Numbered from the stretch's first letter, positions 1-9,756 are shown. The stretch is DNA of 33,331 bases from Prochloraceae cyanobacterium (GCA_030065265.1 JASJCW010000040.1:1-33331), one strand, 5' to 3'. Numbers and translations are program-made. Notes: generated by a model from the sequence alone, not told the origin.

Positions 1-2412
1 GAAGCGATGAGTATGAGCTATGGTTTGTGTAAAACTAAGGCTAATGCTTTCTTTGTTGCTAATGACTGTCATCCCCAGACGATCGAAGTAATTAAAACCC
101 GCGCTTTACCCCTCGATATTGAAGTAATTATCGCAGATCCCGACAGTTTCGACTTTCAAACCCCAATTTTCGGCGCACTTCTACAATATCCCGCCACTGA
201 TGGTACGATAAGAGACTATCGAGAATTTATTGAAAAAGCCCATCAAGGTAAAGCTTTAGTAACCGTCGCTGCCGATATTTTAAGTTTAGCTTTACTTACA
301 CCCCCTGGAGAATTTGGGGCTGATATTGCGGTAGGAAGCACGCAACGCTTCGGAGTTCCCCTCGGATATGGGGGGCCTCATGCGGCTTATTTTGCCACTA
401 AAGAAGCTTATAAACGGCAAGTTCCCGGGCGCATCGTTGGCGTATCGAAAGATCGTTTCGGCAAACCTGCTTTACGTTTAGCTTTGCAAACTAGGGAACA
501 GCACATCCGTCGCGAAAAAGCAACCAGCAATATTTGCACTGCTCAGGTATTATTAGCCGTAATTGCTTCTAGTTATGCGGTTTATCATGGTGCGACAGGA
601 ATTAAACGAATTGCCTCGAGAATACATCAATTAGCGGTAATTTTTGCTGCTGGTTTGGAGAAGTTGGGCTATTCAGTTTCAAAAAAACCATTTTTCGATA
701 CTTTAAAACTAAAAATAGAGCGATCGCAAGAGATTAAAAACAAAGCAGAAAGTAAAAAAATAAATCTGCGTTGGTTCGATAATAACACTGTAGGAATTAG
801 TTTAGATGAGACGACTACAGTACAAGATTTATTCGATTTATGGTCGATATTTGCTAAAGATAATAATCTGCCTTTTGAAAATATCGAAGAGTTAGCAAAA
901 ACAGCAAAATTAGATTACGATGCACCATTCAATCGTACTAGCAAATATTTAAGAGATCGCGTTTTTAATTGCTATCATTCCGAAACAGAATTATTGCGTT
1001 ATTTGCAGCAGTTACAAAATAAAGACTTGTCCTTAACAACTTCGATGATACCTTTGGGTTCTTGTACCATGAAGTTAAACGCTGCTGCGGAAATGTTACC
1101 GATATCCTGGCCAGAATTTAATAAAATACATCCATTTGCCCCGCGATCGCAAACACAAGGATATCAAATTTTATTTTCAGAATTAAAAACATGGCTGGCA
1201 GAAATTACCGGATTTGATGGCATATCTTTACAACCAAATGCCGGATCTCAAGGGGAATATGCTGGACTCCAAGTAATTAGAAAATATCACGAAAATAGAG
1301 GCGAAAAACAGCGCAATATTTGCTTAATTCCCGAATCAGCACACGGTACGAACCCTGCTAGTGCGGTAATGTGCGGCTTAAAAGTAGTCGGGGTAAAATG
1401 CGATCGCGATGGCAATATTGACATAGAAGATCTGCAGAAAAAAGCAGAAAAATACAAAGATAATTTAGCCGCTTTGATGGTTACTTATCCATCTACTCAC
1501 GGCGTTTTTGAAGAAAAAATTCAGGAAATTTGCTCCACCATACACGATCGCGGCGGTCAAGTATATTTAGATGGGGCAAATATGAACGCTCAAGTAGGAT
1601 TGTGCCGTCCGGGTGACTACGGTGCAGATGTTTGTCATCTAAATTTACATAAAACCTTCTGTATTCCTCACGGTGGAGGTGGCCCTGGAGTCGGCCCGAT
1701 CGGGGTAAAATCCCATTTAGTACCATTCTTACCCAGTACCTCATTTAACCAAGATAAAGACTCGATCGGCTTTATTTCCGCCGCACCTACAGGAAGTGCT
1801 AGCATATTACCCATATCTTGGATGTATATTGCGATGATGGGTGCAGAAGGCTTAACCGAAGCATCAAAAATAGCCATTCTTAACGCCAATTATATCGCCC
1901 TTCGCCTCCAACCTCACTATCCAGTATTATTTAAAGGGTCTTCCGGTTTAGTCGCTCACGAATGTATAATCGATCTGCGTCCTTTGAAAAAAAGAGCCGG
2001 AATCGAAGTAGACGACATCGCTAAACGGTTGATGGATTACGGTTTTCACGCACCTACCGTATCTTGGCCAGTAGCTGGTACGATGATGATCGAACCTACC
2101 GAAAGCGAATCGATCGCCGAATTAGATCGTTTTTGCGATGCGATGATTGCGATCCGTCAAGAAATCACAGAAATTGAAAGTGGTGCGATCGATCCTGAAA
2201 ATAATCCGCTTAAAAATGCGCCCCATACCGCAGAAGTGGTAATTTGTCAAGATTGGGAGCGGCCTTACAGTAGGGAAAAAGCTGCCTATCCCGCACCTTG
2301 GACTAAAGAACATAAATTTTGGCCTTCAGTAAGTAGGATAGATAATGCTTTTGGAGACAGGAATTTAGTTTGTTCTTGTGAAGGGATGGAAGCTTACAAA
2401 GAAGAAGATTAA
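1..2412 (+). CDS. gcvP: glycine dehydrogenase (decarboxylating), P-protein, 5'-truncated by window edge
   Basis: P-protein of the glycine cleavage system. It decarboxylates glycine with PLP and passes the aminomethyl group to the lipoyl arm of H-protein; in cyanobacteria this serves photorespiratory glycine and C1 supply. The frame is open from base 1 (Glu-Ala-Met-Ser), so the gene starts upstream of the window. About 803 residues are visible of a usual 960-1000, so roughly the first fifth is missing. Visible signatures are the [14 protein letters not shown] segment near the start, the second-half motif [15 protein letters not shown], and the PLP-lysine context [18 protein letters not shown], with the Lys codon at 1651-1653. 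The C-terminus is intact and ends in a TAA. A weak hairpin follows. The next gene is convergent. Identification is secure from the motifs; no anomaly is seen in the visible part. Confidence 0.97.
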   Translation, partial: EAMSMSYGLCKTKANAFFVANDCHPQTIEVIKTRALPLDIEVIIADPDSFDFQTPIFGALLQYPATDGTIRDYREFIEKAHQGKALVTVAADILSLALLTPPGEFGADIAVGSTQRFGVPLGYGGPHAAYFATKEAYKRQVPGRIVGVSKDRFGKPALRLALQTREQHIRREKATSNICTAQVLLAVIASSYAVYHGATGIKRIASRIHQLAVIFAAGLEKLGYSVSKKPFFDTLKLKIERSQEIKNKAESKKINLRWFDNNTVGISLDETTTVQDLFDLWSIFAKDNNLPFENIEELAKTAKLDYDAPFNRTSKYLRDRVFNCYHSETELLRYLQQLQNKDLSLTTSMIPLGSCTMKLNAAAEMLPISWPEFNKIHPFAPRSQTQGYQILFSELKTWLAEITGFDGISLQPNAGSQGEYAGLQVIRKYHENRGEKQRNICLIPESAHGTNPASAVMCGLKVVGVKCDRDGNIDIEDLQKKAEKYKDNLAALMVTYPSTHGVFEEKIQEICSTIHDRGGQVYLDGANMNAQVGLCRPGDYGADVCHLNLHKTFCIPHGGGGPGVGPIGVKSHLVPFLPSTSFNQDKDSIGFISAAPTGSASILPISWMYIAMMGAEGLTEASKIAILNANYIALRLQPHYPVLFKGSSGLVAHECIIDLRPLKKRAGIEVDDIAKRLMDYGFHAPTVSWPVAGTMMIEPTESESIAELDRFCDAMIAIRQEITEIESGAIDPENNPLKNAPHTAEVVICQDWERPYSREKAAYPAPWTKEHKFWPSVSRIDNAFGDRNLVCSCEGMEAYKEED

Positions 2413-2417
2413 ATTAT

Positions 2418-2454
2418 AAGTTGGGTTGGGACTTTTTCTCGATCCAACTTTTCC
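2418..2454 (+). terminator. candidate terminator after gcvP
   Basis: Six bases after the gcvP stop, AAGTTGG (2418-2424) pairs with CCAACTT (2444-2450), followed by a short T run. The stem is only 7 bp and the loop is long (19 nt), so this is a modest candidate. Confidence 0.4.
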
Positions 2455-2457
2455 GAA

Positions 2458-2471
2458 GTCAGAAGTCAGAA
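2458..2471. repeat. two-unit heptamer repeat GTCAGAA
   Basis: Two exact copies of GTCAGAA lie between gcvP and the convergent small gene. The unit resembles the reverse complement (GTCAGRG) of the longer array at 11974-12029, which suggests the same repeat family. Confidence 0.5.
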
Positions 2472-2488
2472 AATTATTTTAATTTTAA

Positions 2489-2878
2489 CTAATAAATCCA
2501 TCTGTCTCTTGGTAAACCTTGTATCGTTTCTATAGTTCCTAATTTTTCTTCTATTTTACGGGGTAAAATTCTAATTCCGAACATCAACACCGGAGATTCT
2601 TCTGGGTATTTTGTCAAAATATTAACTTTAGCTTCGCGATCGCTTATTTTTTGAATATTGATAGATGCAAAAACTGCTACATCTTCCTGAAGATAATATC
2701 TTGCTTTATCAAAAAAGAATCTATGTTTTAAACTCCTAGCAATTTCTGCGAGAATATCTAATTCTGGTAATGAATTTACAAAATTATAAAGATAGCTTCT
2801 GCAACATTGTCCATCTTTTAATTGTTCTAATTCTGGTACATTTATAACTCTAATTTTGCTCGCGTCATAATGTTTCAT
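2489..2878 (-). CDS. hypothetical protein, 129 aa
   Basis: I do not recognise a family. The frame is complete from an ATG to its own stop. It is soluble with no signal peptide or membrane segment. The sequence has a mixed charge pattern and a plausible alpha/beta core: the middle segment DVAVFASINIQKIS is strand-like and is followed by a GIRILPRKIEEKLGTIETI stretch. The C-terminus, GLPRDRWIY, is aromatic. There is a CC pair near residue 25 (GQCCRSYLY). It is convergent with gcvP (76 bp gap) and divergent from tenA (83 bp gap), so it is probably transcribed alone. Codon use and AT content match the neighbours. I call it a gene because the frame is long for its setting and does not overlap any other gene. 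Confidence 0.6.
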   Translation of the reverse strand: MKHYDASKIRVINVPELEQLKDGQCCRSYLYNFVNSLPELDILAEIARSLKHRFFFDKARYYLQEDVAVFASINIQKISDREAKVNILTKYPEESPVLMFGIRILPRKIEEKLGTIETIQGLPRDRWIY

Positions 2879-2961
2879 TTTATTGAACCGAGATTTAAAG
2901 AATCAGAATCATTTTAAACTTAATTATACTAACCCTTTAATTGTTTAAAAACTTAGCCAAA

Positions 2962-3585
2962 ATGACCGTTAGCAAGGATTTATGGAACAAAAATCAAGAC
3001 TTTATCAAAACCTTTTTAGAACATCCTTTCATCACCGGAATTTATCAAGGAAATTTAGATCGCAACTGTTTTAAATTTTACATCGCTCAAGATACTTTTT
3101 TTCTCCAATCTTTTGCCCGAGCTTACAGCATTGCAGCAGCTAAAACAAAAAGATTGCCAGACTTTACCATATTTCACTCTTTAGCGGACGATGTTTTAAA
3201 AGAACTTAACTTGCATCAAAATTATGCCAAACAATGGGCGATCGATCTAGAAAACATTAAACCAGCACCGGCTACTTGCCGCTATAGCGACTTTTTACTT
3301 GCCACCGCTTGGGAAAAAGAAATAGGTCAAATTGCTGCTGCTATGACTCCCTGTATGCGTTTGTATGCATTCTTAGGACAGGAATTAGCTAAGTTAGGAA
3401 TACCAAACCATCAATATAGCGAATGGATTGTTACTTATAGTAGTTGCGAATTCGATCGCTCTGCTGAAAATTTAGAAAACTTATTAGATAATTACGTTGA
3501 AGATCTTAATTCGATCGAACAGACTTATTATTATGCTCTATTTTGTGAAAAAGATTTTTTTGATGCTGCTTTACTGGCAAAATAA
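2962..3585 (+). CDS. tenA: TenA family protein (thiaminase II / aminopyrimidine aminohydrolase)
   Basis: Thiamine-salvage enzyme of the TenA/PQQC fold. The family hydrolyses aminopyrimidine thiamine breakdown products to HMP, and some members cleave thiamine. The protein is 207 aa, typical for TenA. Counting from the ATG at 2962, the expected active-site residues of the Cys-containing TenA class are present: Asp44 (IAQDTFF), Cys131 (MTPCMRLYAFLGQE) and Glu196 (FCEKDFF), plus the WIVTYSSCEF helix. The frame extends 7 codons upstream to a TTG at 2941, but MTVSKDLW is the usual family N-terminus, so I start at 2962. No clear Shine-Dalgarno sequence is seen. The 3' end overlaps the end of the convergent methyltransferase gene by 15 bp. 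No thi genes are adjacent, so the pathway assignment rests on the family alone. Confidence 0.88.
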   Translation: MTVSKDLWNKNQDFIKTFLEHPFITGIYQGNLDRNCFKFYIAQDTFFLQSFARAYSIAAAKTKRLPDFTIFHSLADDVLKELNLHQNYAKQWAIDLENIKPAPATCRYSDFLLATAWEKEIGQIAAAMTPCMRLYAFLGQELAKLGIPNHQYSEWIVTYSSCEFDRSAENLENLLDNYVEDLNSIEQTYYYALFCEKDFFDAALLAK

Positions 3586-4968
3586 TTTTGATTTTTCCCA
3601 AATATAAATACATTTACGCACTTCCGATCGCCCGTGTTTTCTCATTTGTTGAGAACTATTTCCTTTTCCTTTTGCTAAAGTCCAAATATACTTTGTTGTT
3701 AAGCCAAAAGATTCTGCCATTTCAGATAAAATCAGATCTACTGGGATCTCTTCTCCTGCATAGCGCACGTTATCGTTTACCATTGCCACTATACCCCCAT
3801 CTTGAAGCACTCTAGCCAGTTCGTAGATAATAAAACACATTTCATAGAAATAGTTTTGCACTAATCTAGGAATATTGGGATTGTTTAACTTTTTTGCTTG
3901 TTTGTAAGTATTTAAAATTAGCAAGATTTCTTGTAATGCTGTTGAAGAGTTAAAAATATCATCTATTTTATTAAAATCACTTTCGCAATAAAGGCTTTTT
4001 AAATAAACTTTTTTATCTTTATTTTCAACAGTGCAAGATAGCATCTTTTGTCGTAAATTTTTAATCCCAGCTTGGCCATAACCTAAAAACATCAATTCGA
4101 TCGCATAAGTGCGAGTATAATCGTATCTATTTAAATAAGGAGGAGAAGTAATTACAAAGTCGATTGTTTTATCTGGGAGTGCGGGCAAAATATCTAGACA
4201 AGAACCTTGATATAAAATTGGTCGAGGAAAATATTTTTTTTCAAAAGAGATGTCTCGATTTAAATCTGTATTGATTTGATGTAACTTTTTTAAAATAGCC
4301 TCACGAAAACTAGTAATTTTGCCTTTATTAAAAGAGCTTTTTTGAGGGCGATCGGCTCGATTATCCCAACGTAAATATTGACCGTCTTTTCTGGTGTAAC
4401 TAATCTCTTCAAGGATACAAAAAGCTGCATAAATAAATAAATCGCGAAGCCGATCTTCTTGAATAAAATTGTGACAATAAGATAGATATCCGATTAATGC
4501 TTTTTCTTCTAATTCTGGAAAAGCACCACGAGTAATTTTAAGATGATTTAGGGCATATTTTGCATCGTAATGAGCAGCAAAATTTAAATCTTCAATTTCA
4601 GATATCTTTCTTTGAAAATCGTTAACATCTATCGAATAAGCTCCAATACGAGAACGAGTAATATTAATTCCAATAGGTAATAATTCAATACCGATACTTT
4701 TCCAACCTAAACTATTTGCAGCAAATAAAGCCGATCCGCTTCCAGAAAAAGGATCTAACATTATTCCACTTTCTGGCTTTAAATTTTTGAGCAAGTAAGT
4801 AACTAGTTTTTCTGAAAAACCTTCGCGATATTTAAACCAATTGTAAAAAGGATTATTTTTATTAGCTTGGAAACTAACTAAACTGCGATTTAAATCGGGA
4901 TTATTAATTATTTTGCTCTTAAATTTTTGATAAAGAATATCTCTAGCAATAAAACTGCGATCGGTCAT
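3571..4968 (-). CDS. site-specific DNA methyltransferase (N4-cytosine/N6-adenine type)
   Basis: S-adenosylmethionine-dependent amino-methyltransferase acting on DNA. The 465-residue protein has the SAM-binding motif I as DPFSGSG (residues 72-78, followed by IGIELLPIGINI) and the catalytic motif IV as TSPPY (274-278, in DFVITSPPYLNRYDYTRTY). Motif I precedes motif IV with about 200 residues between them, where a target-recognition region could sit. The N-terminal NPFYNWFKYREGFSEKLV resembles solitary cyanobacterial methyltransferases. The C-terminal part has RVLQDGGIVAMVNDN, the usual late strand of the Rossmann fold. No restriction endonuclease is recognisable nearby. The gene immediately upstream on the same strand (21 bp gap) encodes a repeat protein, and the two probably form an operon. 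It could be an orphan epigenetic methylase or half of an undescribed modification system. Specificity cannot be read from the sequence. Confidence 0.88.
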   Translation of the reverse strand: MTDRSFIARDILYQKFKSKIINNPDLNRSLVSFQANKNNPFYNWFKYREGFSEKLVTYLLKNLKPESGIMLDPFSGSGSALFAANSLGWKSIGIELLPIGINITRSRIGAYSIDVNDFQRKISEIEDLNFAAHYDAKYALNHLKITRGAFPELEEKALIGYLSYCHNFIQEDRLRDLFIYAAFCILEEISYTRKDGQYLRWDNRADRPQKSSFNKGKITSFREAILKKLHQINTDLNRDISFEKKYFPRPILYQGSCLDILPALPDKTIDFVITSPPYLNRYDYTRTYAIELMFLGYGQAGIKNLRQKMLSCTVENKDKKVYLKSLYCESDFNKIDDIFNSSTALQEILLILNTYKQAKKLNNPNIPRLVQNYFYEMCFIIYELARVLQDGGIVAMVNDNVRYAGEEIPVDLILSEMAESFGLTTKYIWTLAKGKGNSSQQMRKHGRSEVRKCIYIWEKSKLFCQ

Positions 4969-4989
4969 TAGTTTTAATTTTTAATTTTT

Positions 4990-5766
4990 TTAAAAAGGAA
5001 TATCTTCCAATACAAAAATATTCGGTCTCAATGAACTAGGATAACGCTCGGGTTTTAAAGATTTTAAATATTGCCAAAATTCTAATAATTGTCGATTGGT
5101 AAGAGAGTAAAAATCAGTTCGATCGCATTTTTCTTTTAAAGATTTTTGTGCTATTTCTTCTGTCCAATTTAAACGCTTTATTTCTAGTTCTATCGCGTAT
5201 TTAATTCGCTCTAGGTCGTCAGTATTTTCTTGATAATTTTTACCAGCAAATAATATTTTGATAATTCGTGAATTAATATTAGGGTTTGCTACAGCTAGTC
5301 GAACTTGAGGCGATCTATCTGCGGCTAATTTTTCTAAAATTAGCATTGAAAGCTCTTGATTTTGTACTAACATATAACGAGTCTTATCGTCTGCTTTATC
5401 GGCTAATTTTTCTAAATAGTATTCTGGTAAATTATGACGCAAAGTTAATCTTCTTTGAATAAACAAATTGGGATGATTTATTGCTGCTTCAAGGATAAAT
5501 TCTGGTAAATTTTCTAGGTCTATTAAGACAGCATAATTTCTGGATAAAAGTTGCTCGTAAAAATCGGGTATTTCTAACAAAATTAAATCTAAAACTAGAT
5601 TTTTTAAAACTTCGAGAGGACAGGTAGTAAATAATTCTAATAATACCTGCGGCGGACTATTAGGATTGATTGCAACAGCTTGACAAAGTTCAGGATTATC
5701 TAAATCTAAAATCTCCTGCAATCTTTTGGCTGATGTATTGGGATTTAAAGCTTCTGGTAAAGACAT
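4990..5766 (-). CDS. leucine-rich-variant (LRV)-like repeat protein
   Basis: A 258-residue protein built mainly of helical repeats of the LRV/HEAT-like type. Repeats with the pattern (A)VA-NPN-P-VL--L are visible as AVAINPNSPPQVLLELF, AAINHPNLFIQRRLTL, YMLVQNQELSMLILEKLA and AVANPNINSRIIKILFAG. Such solenoids normally act as protein-binding scaffolds. There are no catalytic motifs, signal peptide or membrane segment. The C-terminal 60 residues (from about KRLNWTEE) are not repetitive and end in ILEDIPF-like residues (IFVLEDIPF). It lies 21 bp upstream of the methyltransferase on the same strand, so co-transcription is likely, and a partner role for the enzyme is an inference from position only. 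The LRV class is a fairly safe call; the function is unknown. Confidence 0.7.
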   Translation of the reverse strand: MSLPEALNPNTSAKRLQEILDLDNPELCQAVAINPNSPPQVLLELFTTCPLEVLKNLVLDLILLEIPDFYEQLLSRNYAVLIDLENLPEFILEAAINHPNLFIQRRLTLRHNLPEYYLEKLADKADDKTRYMLVQNQELSMLILEKLAADRSPQVRLAVANPNINSRIIKILFAGKNYQENTDDLERIKYAIELEIKRLNWTEEIAQKSLKEKCDRTDFYSLTNRQLLEFWQYLKSLKPERYPSSLRPNIFVLEDIPF

Positions 5767-5846
5767 TTTTGAATCTATGTATAGCAGTTGAAATAAAGGT
5801 TATGACATTTAAGATTGGCAAAAGAGTTAAATATTAAGGACGATCC

Positions 5847-5880
5847 CTCTTCCTTCTTCCTTCTTCCTTCTTCCTTCTGC
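5847..5880. repeat. heptamer array TTCTTCC (4 units plus partial)
   Basis: CTCTTCC at 5847-5853 is followed by three exact TTCTTCC units (5854-5874) and a decayed fifth. On the minus strand the unit reads GGAAGAA, one or two changes from the GGYAAGA unit of the arrays at 11001 and 29246. It lies in the 206 bp spacer between zipN and the LRV gene. Confidence 0.75.
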
Positions 5881-5900
5881 TATACAATTTAAAAAGTATA

Positions 5901-5922
5901 AAAAAAGAGCAACAAGCTCTTC
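5901..5922 (-). terminator. intrinsic terminator of zipN
   Basis: Read on the minus strand, AAGAGC pairs with GCTCTT around a 5-nt loop (TTGTT), directly followed by a run of T. Plus-strand arms are 5905-5910 and 5916-5921. It lies 50 bp past the zipN stop, and is a textbook Rho-independent terminator. Confidence 0.75.
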
Positions 5923-5972
5923 AAACAATATTGATGAAAAAAATTACCACACACCACACTCCATGCCACCAA

Positions 5973-8273
5973 TTATTGTAAGACGTTAATATCTTTAATG
6001 AACCAGCTACCGTCATGACGAACCATGTGGTAGCGAACTAATAAATTATCGTCATAAGAACTAGCGCGATCGTATGAATTATTTTGATAGTGAGTTGCTG
6101 CTTCTTTAACTCGAGCGTCAACAGTAGCTAAATGAGGGTTTTCTGGATTTGCTTTAACCAACTCAATTTCAATTGCGTGAGTGTAGATTCTGTGAGCGTT
6201 ATTGTTTTTAAAATATACCGCTGCATTGCGCTGACGAGTCAGAAGAGGATCGACTAAAATCTCATTTAATTCATCAATTTGGCGATCGACCCCGAAAGCT
6301 AAAGACTTATTTTTCAACCAAGTTTCAATTGCCGATCGCGCAGTTGTTTCATTAAGAATTTGCTCCGAAAAAACGACCTCAGAAGTTTCTGAGTTTGGAT
6401 TAGCAGAACTATCCAAGCTATCGAGTGGAAATTCATCCTTAGATATGGAAATTGCCGAATTATCAATTTGCGACCATTTATAGGCAAAACCTAAAACACC
6501 CAAACCGACAAATAAAGGTAATCCTAATAGTAATAAACGTTTCACTTTGAGAGAAGATCGACGGCGAACCCTGACCCGATCTTTAGCAGAATTATTATTG
6601 ACATTGTTCATCATTTTTGTCCAGAATAATAACAATTTATTTGGCACTTTGCGGTCAGATTTCCCAGAGATAGTTTGTTTCGGGGAAGGCTTTTCTTGTT
6701 GAGATTGAACTCGAGCGGGGCGATCGAAACTAGTTCCGGTAGCTTGAGACAATTGTCCTAAATCAGTCAAAGGAGAAAATCTCACTGGAGAGAAAGCAAC
6801 GGCAAATTTTTGACGGTGTTTAGAATCTGTTACTGGAGGTTGTCGAACTTCGGCTGCAACTGCAACTTCTTCTTTTTGGGCGGTAAATCGGGAGCGAATA
6901 TTCTGATAAGCTAACTTGAGTTGTTTGGCTGGATTATTTGCTGGAGTTGCGATCGCTTCAATTTCTTGTTGTCGATCTGAGTCTTTTTGTTCCTTCTTCG
7001 CTCTGGTTTTAGCTGCTTGCTTGGACTCAGCTTCAACTACCTCAGATAGACGATCTAAATAAGCTTGTACCTCGCGATCGCCAAAATAGTCGTCCAAAGA
7101 AACTTGAGTTTCGGCCAGATCGTGAAAATGAGAAAATACTTCCGTAGTCAGCCAGCGTTGAGCGTACAAACACAATCCAGGTAATAGATCGGGAGATCCT
7201 TCAGAATGCTCGCGGATGAAAGCTAAAGGTTCTAATTCTTGACTTTGTTGTAAAGCTTGACAAGCTCGATCTGTTTTGCCCAATAATAAAGCGCAAACAG
7301 CTTTTTCTAGATATACTTCCTGACGCTGCTCTAAATCGTTTAATATCGCTCTAGCGCGCACGATTAGAGAAGGTTTCTTCTCGGCAAAACCTCGAGCCAA
7401 AAGAGCGTATAAAGCCAAATAAGCAGCCACTGCTGAGGGCCGTTTCGCTTCAGTTTCAAATAAATCGATCTGTTCGCTCGAACTTAAATAAGTCCGTATT
7501 TGTTGGATAAAACGGAGAAAATCATCAATACTCAAACCAGATCGATCCTCGAAATCGCCTTCTATTCCACCGCGATCGTCGAGCATTTCTTGCAACAACT
7601 GTTTGCCTTTCTTTTTGCTTGCGGCGTTCTCTGGTTCTTCAGAGAGTAGCTGTAAAATTAAATAGGGTCTCAGTTTGCAAAGATCGGTTTGAATTTCATC
7701 CCGAATGCTGGGAAACAATTGTTCCCGTAACAACAAATCCAATCCCATTTGTCCTGAAATTGCCGCATGTTCGTATTGGTTCTCTTGCCATTGTTCCCGG
7801 CCTAATTCTAGATAAGCCAAAGCCACAGTTAAGATAACATCGGCTCTAATTCCGCGCTGATTTTTTTCCAAACTGCGCGAGTAAGGCTCTCCCAAGCGCA
7901 ATACTAGTTCGTATTCTGCCAGTTCTTGTAAAATTACTAACGCCCCAACAAACAGCTTCGGGTCGATTTCTATATAAGGGCTGAGATCGTCTGTGTTGTT
8001 TTTTTCAGTTTCTTGTTCGGTTTCACCATCGAAACTGTCATCGATCTGGCCGGTTCTTTCGAGAAATTTAAGATTATATTCAGCTCGCTTGTCTGGTTCG
8101 CAGAGAATATTGTAAGCTTCTTCTAATAATTCTTTACGAGCTGCGATCGCCTTGTTTGAATATTCTTGGCGCGGTAATTGCAAGCTGCGGTCTTCATAAG
8201 CTCGAGCGAGCTGTTCGGTAGTTGCTTGGATTGTTACTCCTAATATTCTGTAATAGTCGAGCGGAATTCGCAC
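5973..8273 (-). CDS. zipN: cell division protein Ftn2/ZipN (ARC6 homologue)
   Basis: Membrane-anchored early divisome protein of cyanobacteria, homologous to plant ARC6; it tethers FtsZ and recruits other division proteins. The 766-residue sequence starts with a J-domain-like region (about 5-70: DYYRILGVTIQATTEQLARAYEDR, then AYNILCEPDKRAEYN). The HPD tripeptide of true DnaJ co-chaperones is absent (LPRQEYSN lies in its place), as is normal for this family. A long, helical, TPR-like cytoplasmic region follows. Next come a low-complexity basic stretch (RVRVRRRSSLKVKR), one membrane segment near residues 577-598 (LLLLGLPLFVGLGVLGFAY), and a C-terminal IMS/DUF4101 domain (about 645-766, ending FIKDINVLQ). 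It is transcribed alone, diverges from pdhA, and is closed by a clear terminator. The start MRIPLDYYRILGV is the family N-terminus. Confidence 0.93.
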   Translation of the reverse strand: MRIPLDYYRILGVTIQATTEQLARAYEDRSLQLPRQEYSNKAIAARKELLEEAYNILCEPDKRAEYNLKFLERTGQIDDSFDGETEQETEKNNTDDLSPYIEIDPKLFVGALVILQELAEYELVLRLGEPYSRSLEKNQRGIRADVILTVALAYLELGREQWQENQYEHAAISGQMGLDLLLREQLFPSIRDEIQTDLCKLRPYLILQLLSEEPENAASKKKGKQLLQEMLDDRGGIEGDFEDRSGLSIDDFLRFIQQIRTYLSSSEQIDLFETEAKRPSAVAAYLALYALLARGFAEKKPSLIVRARAILNDLEQRQEVYLEKAVCALLLGKTDRACQALQQSQELEPLAFIREHSEGSPDLLPGLCLYAQRWLTTEVFSHFHDLAETQVSLDDYFGDREVQAYLDRLSEVVEAESKQAAKTRAKKEQKDSDRQQEIEAIATPANNPAKQLKLAYQNIRSRFTAQKEEVAVAAEVRQPPVTDSKHRQKFAVAFSPVRFSPLTDLGQLSQATGTSFDRPARVQSQQEKPSPKQTISGKSDRKVPNKLLLFWTKMMNNVNNNSAKDRVRVRRRSSLKVKRLLLLGLPLFVGLGVLGFAYKWSQIDNSAISISKDEFPLDSLDSSANPNSETSEVVFSEQILNETTARSAIETWLKNKSLAFGVDRQIDELNEILVDPLLTRQRNAAVYFKNNNAHRIYTHAIEIELVKANPENPHLATVDARVKEAATHYQNNSYDRASSYDDNLLVRYHMVRHDGSWFIKDINVLQ

Positions 8274-8674
8274 GTTTTATTTTCCTCAAAACGGAGTGAT
8301 TATGTTAAATGTTGTTTGCTAAGATACTGGTGTTTAGCGGAAATAGTCCCTAATTTTAACGCCACTAATTTTAGCGTTAGAATTTTTTTTGATAAGTCCT
8401 TTCACTTCAATTTGATACAATCAAAAATCAAATTATCCAAATTTGTTAATTTAGTTTTAAACTGTTGTTGCTGTACGAGTGTGGCGATCGCTGATTAACT
8501 GAGTTTGAACTCGATAATTTAGATCGGGCAGAAAGTCAAAAAAGGAACGAGTAAAAAGTAACAATCTTAACATTCCGACCTTGATTACTTTTACTTTCTA
8601 CCTACTTAAAAATTAAGCGTTGCCTCTATTTGCTCTTAAGTATTTATTTTTGTTGTAACGATACTATACATCTG
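8274..8674. other. zipN-pdhA divergent spacer
   Basis: This 401 bp spacer must hold both promoters. A near-repeat CTAATTTTARCG occurs twice in a row around 8350-8376, and TAACGC/GCGTTA can pair across it. Near 8551-8603, AGTAAAAAGTAA faces TTACTTTTACT as an imperfect inverted repeat that would lie in the pdhA leader. One HIP1 site is present near 8484. I could not assign a convincing -35/-10 pair. A 60-codon open frame at 8316 looks random. Confidence 0.4.
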
Positions 8675-9709
8675 ATGTTTTCTGAACGAACTTTACCAGA
8701 ATTTAAAGCTACTTCAACAGAAGTAACTAAAGAAGAAGGTTTGTTACTTTATCAAGATATGATTTTGGGACGCTTCTTTGAAGATATGTGCGCCCAAATG
8801 TATTATCGAGGCAAAATGTTCGGTTTTGTCCACCTTTACAACGGTCAAGAAGCGGTTTCTACCGGAGTTATCAAAGCTTTAATTCAAAAAAAAGATTACG
8901 TTTGCAGTACCTACCGCGACCACGTCCACGCCCTCAGTGCTGGAGTTCCTCCCGAGCAAGTAATGGCGGAATTATTCGGCAAAGAAACGGGTTGCAGTAA
9001 AGGTCGTGGCGGCTCGATGCACATGTTTTCATCCCCCTATAATTTTTTAGGCGGTTTTGCTTTTGTGGCTGAAGGCATTCCCGTAGCTACTGGGGCGGCT
9101 TTTCAAAGTAAATATCGTCGCGAAGTGATGGGAGATGAAGAAAACGGCGATGCCGTTACTGCTTGCTTTTTTGGCGATGGGGCTAGCAATAACGGTCAAT
9201 TTTTTGAATGTTTGAACATGTCCGCTCTGTGGAAACTACCGATTATTTATGTCGTCGAAAATAATAAATGGGCGATCGGGATGGCCCACGAGCGAGCAAC
9301 TTCCGTTCCAGAAATTTACCAAAAAGCCAGCGTCTTCGGAATGCCCGGAATAGAAGTAGATGGCATGGACGTGCTGGCAGTACGAGCCGCCGCCAAACAA
9401 GCCGTCGAGAGGGCTAGAGCTGGGGAAGGGCCGACTTTAATTGAAGCTTTAACCTATCGTTTTCGCGGTCATTCCCTGGCCGATCCAGACGAACTTCGCT
9501 CTCAACAAGAAAAAGAGTTTTGGCAAACTCGCGATCCGATTAAAAAATTTGCCGCTTATCTGAGCGAGCATAATTTAGCCGATCGCAGCGAATTAAAAGC
9601 AATCGAGACTGAAGTTCAAAAAACTATCGATAAAGCCGTAGAATTCGCTCAAAACAGTCCAGAACCAGATCCTCAAGAACTGCACCGTTATATCTTTGCT
9701 GAAGATTAA
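8675..9709 (+). CDS. pdhA: pyruvate dehydrogenase E1 component, alpha subunit
   Basis: Alpha subunit of the thiamine-diphosphate-dependent E1 of the pyruvate dehydrogenase complex (pyruvate to acetyl-CoA). The protein is 344 aa, the usual cyanobacterial and plastid length. Visible features are [22 protein letters not shown], the [13 protein letters not shown] segment, the [10 protein letters not shown] loop, and the ThDP/Mg motif starting [16 protein letters not shown] and ending [10 protein letters not shown]. The substrate-loop region [18 protein letters not shown] is also present. The frame is open back to a TTG at 8630, but [10 protein letters not shown] at 8675 is the family start. No strong ribosome-binding site is seen. 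The beta subunit (pdhB) is not adjacent, which is common in cyanobacteria. A hairpin terminator follows. Confidence 0.96.
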   Translation: MFSERTLPEFKATSTEVTKEEGLLLYQDMILGRFFEDMCAQMYYRGKMFGFVHLYNGQEAVSTGVIKALIQKKDYVCSTYRDHVHALSAGVPPEQVMAELFGKETGCSKGRGGSMHMFSSPYNFLGGFAFVAEGIPVATGAAFQSKYRREVMGDEENGDAVTACFFGDGASNNGQFFECLNMSALWKLPIIYVVENNKWAIGMAHERATSVPEIYQKASVFGMPGIEVDGMDVLAVRAAAKQAVERARAGEGPTLIEALTYRFRGHSLADPDELRSQQEKEFWQTRDPIKKFAAYLSEHNLADRSELKAIETEVQKTIDKAVEFAQNSPEPDPQELHRYIFAED

Positions 9710-9720
9710 ACTAGAGCAAA

Positions 9721-9756
9721 AGTAGGGAGTCGATCTCGATCTCTCCCTGCTCTTTT
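9721..9756 (+). terminator. intrinsic terminator of pdhA
   Basis: AGTAGGGAG (9721-9729) pairs with CTCCCTGCT (9743-9751), 9 bp including one G-T wobble, with a 13-nt loop, followed by CTTTTA. It begins 11 bp after the pdhA stop. Confidence 0.7.

Noticed and set aside
1493..1889. Open frames antisense to gcvP
   Set aside because: They lie fully inside a conserved gene on the other strand and show no family features.
5973..8273. DnaJ co-chaperone
   Set aside because: The J-like domain lacks HPD, and the protein has a membrane segment and IMS domain, which fits ZipN/Ftn2.
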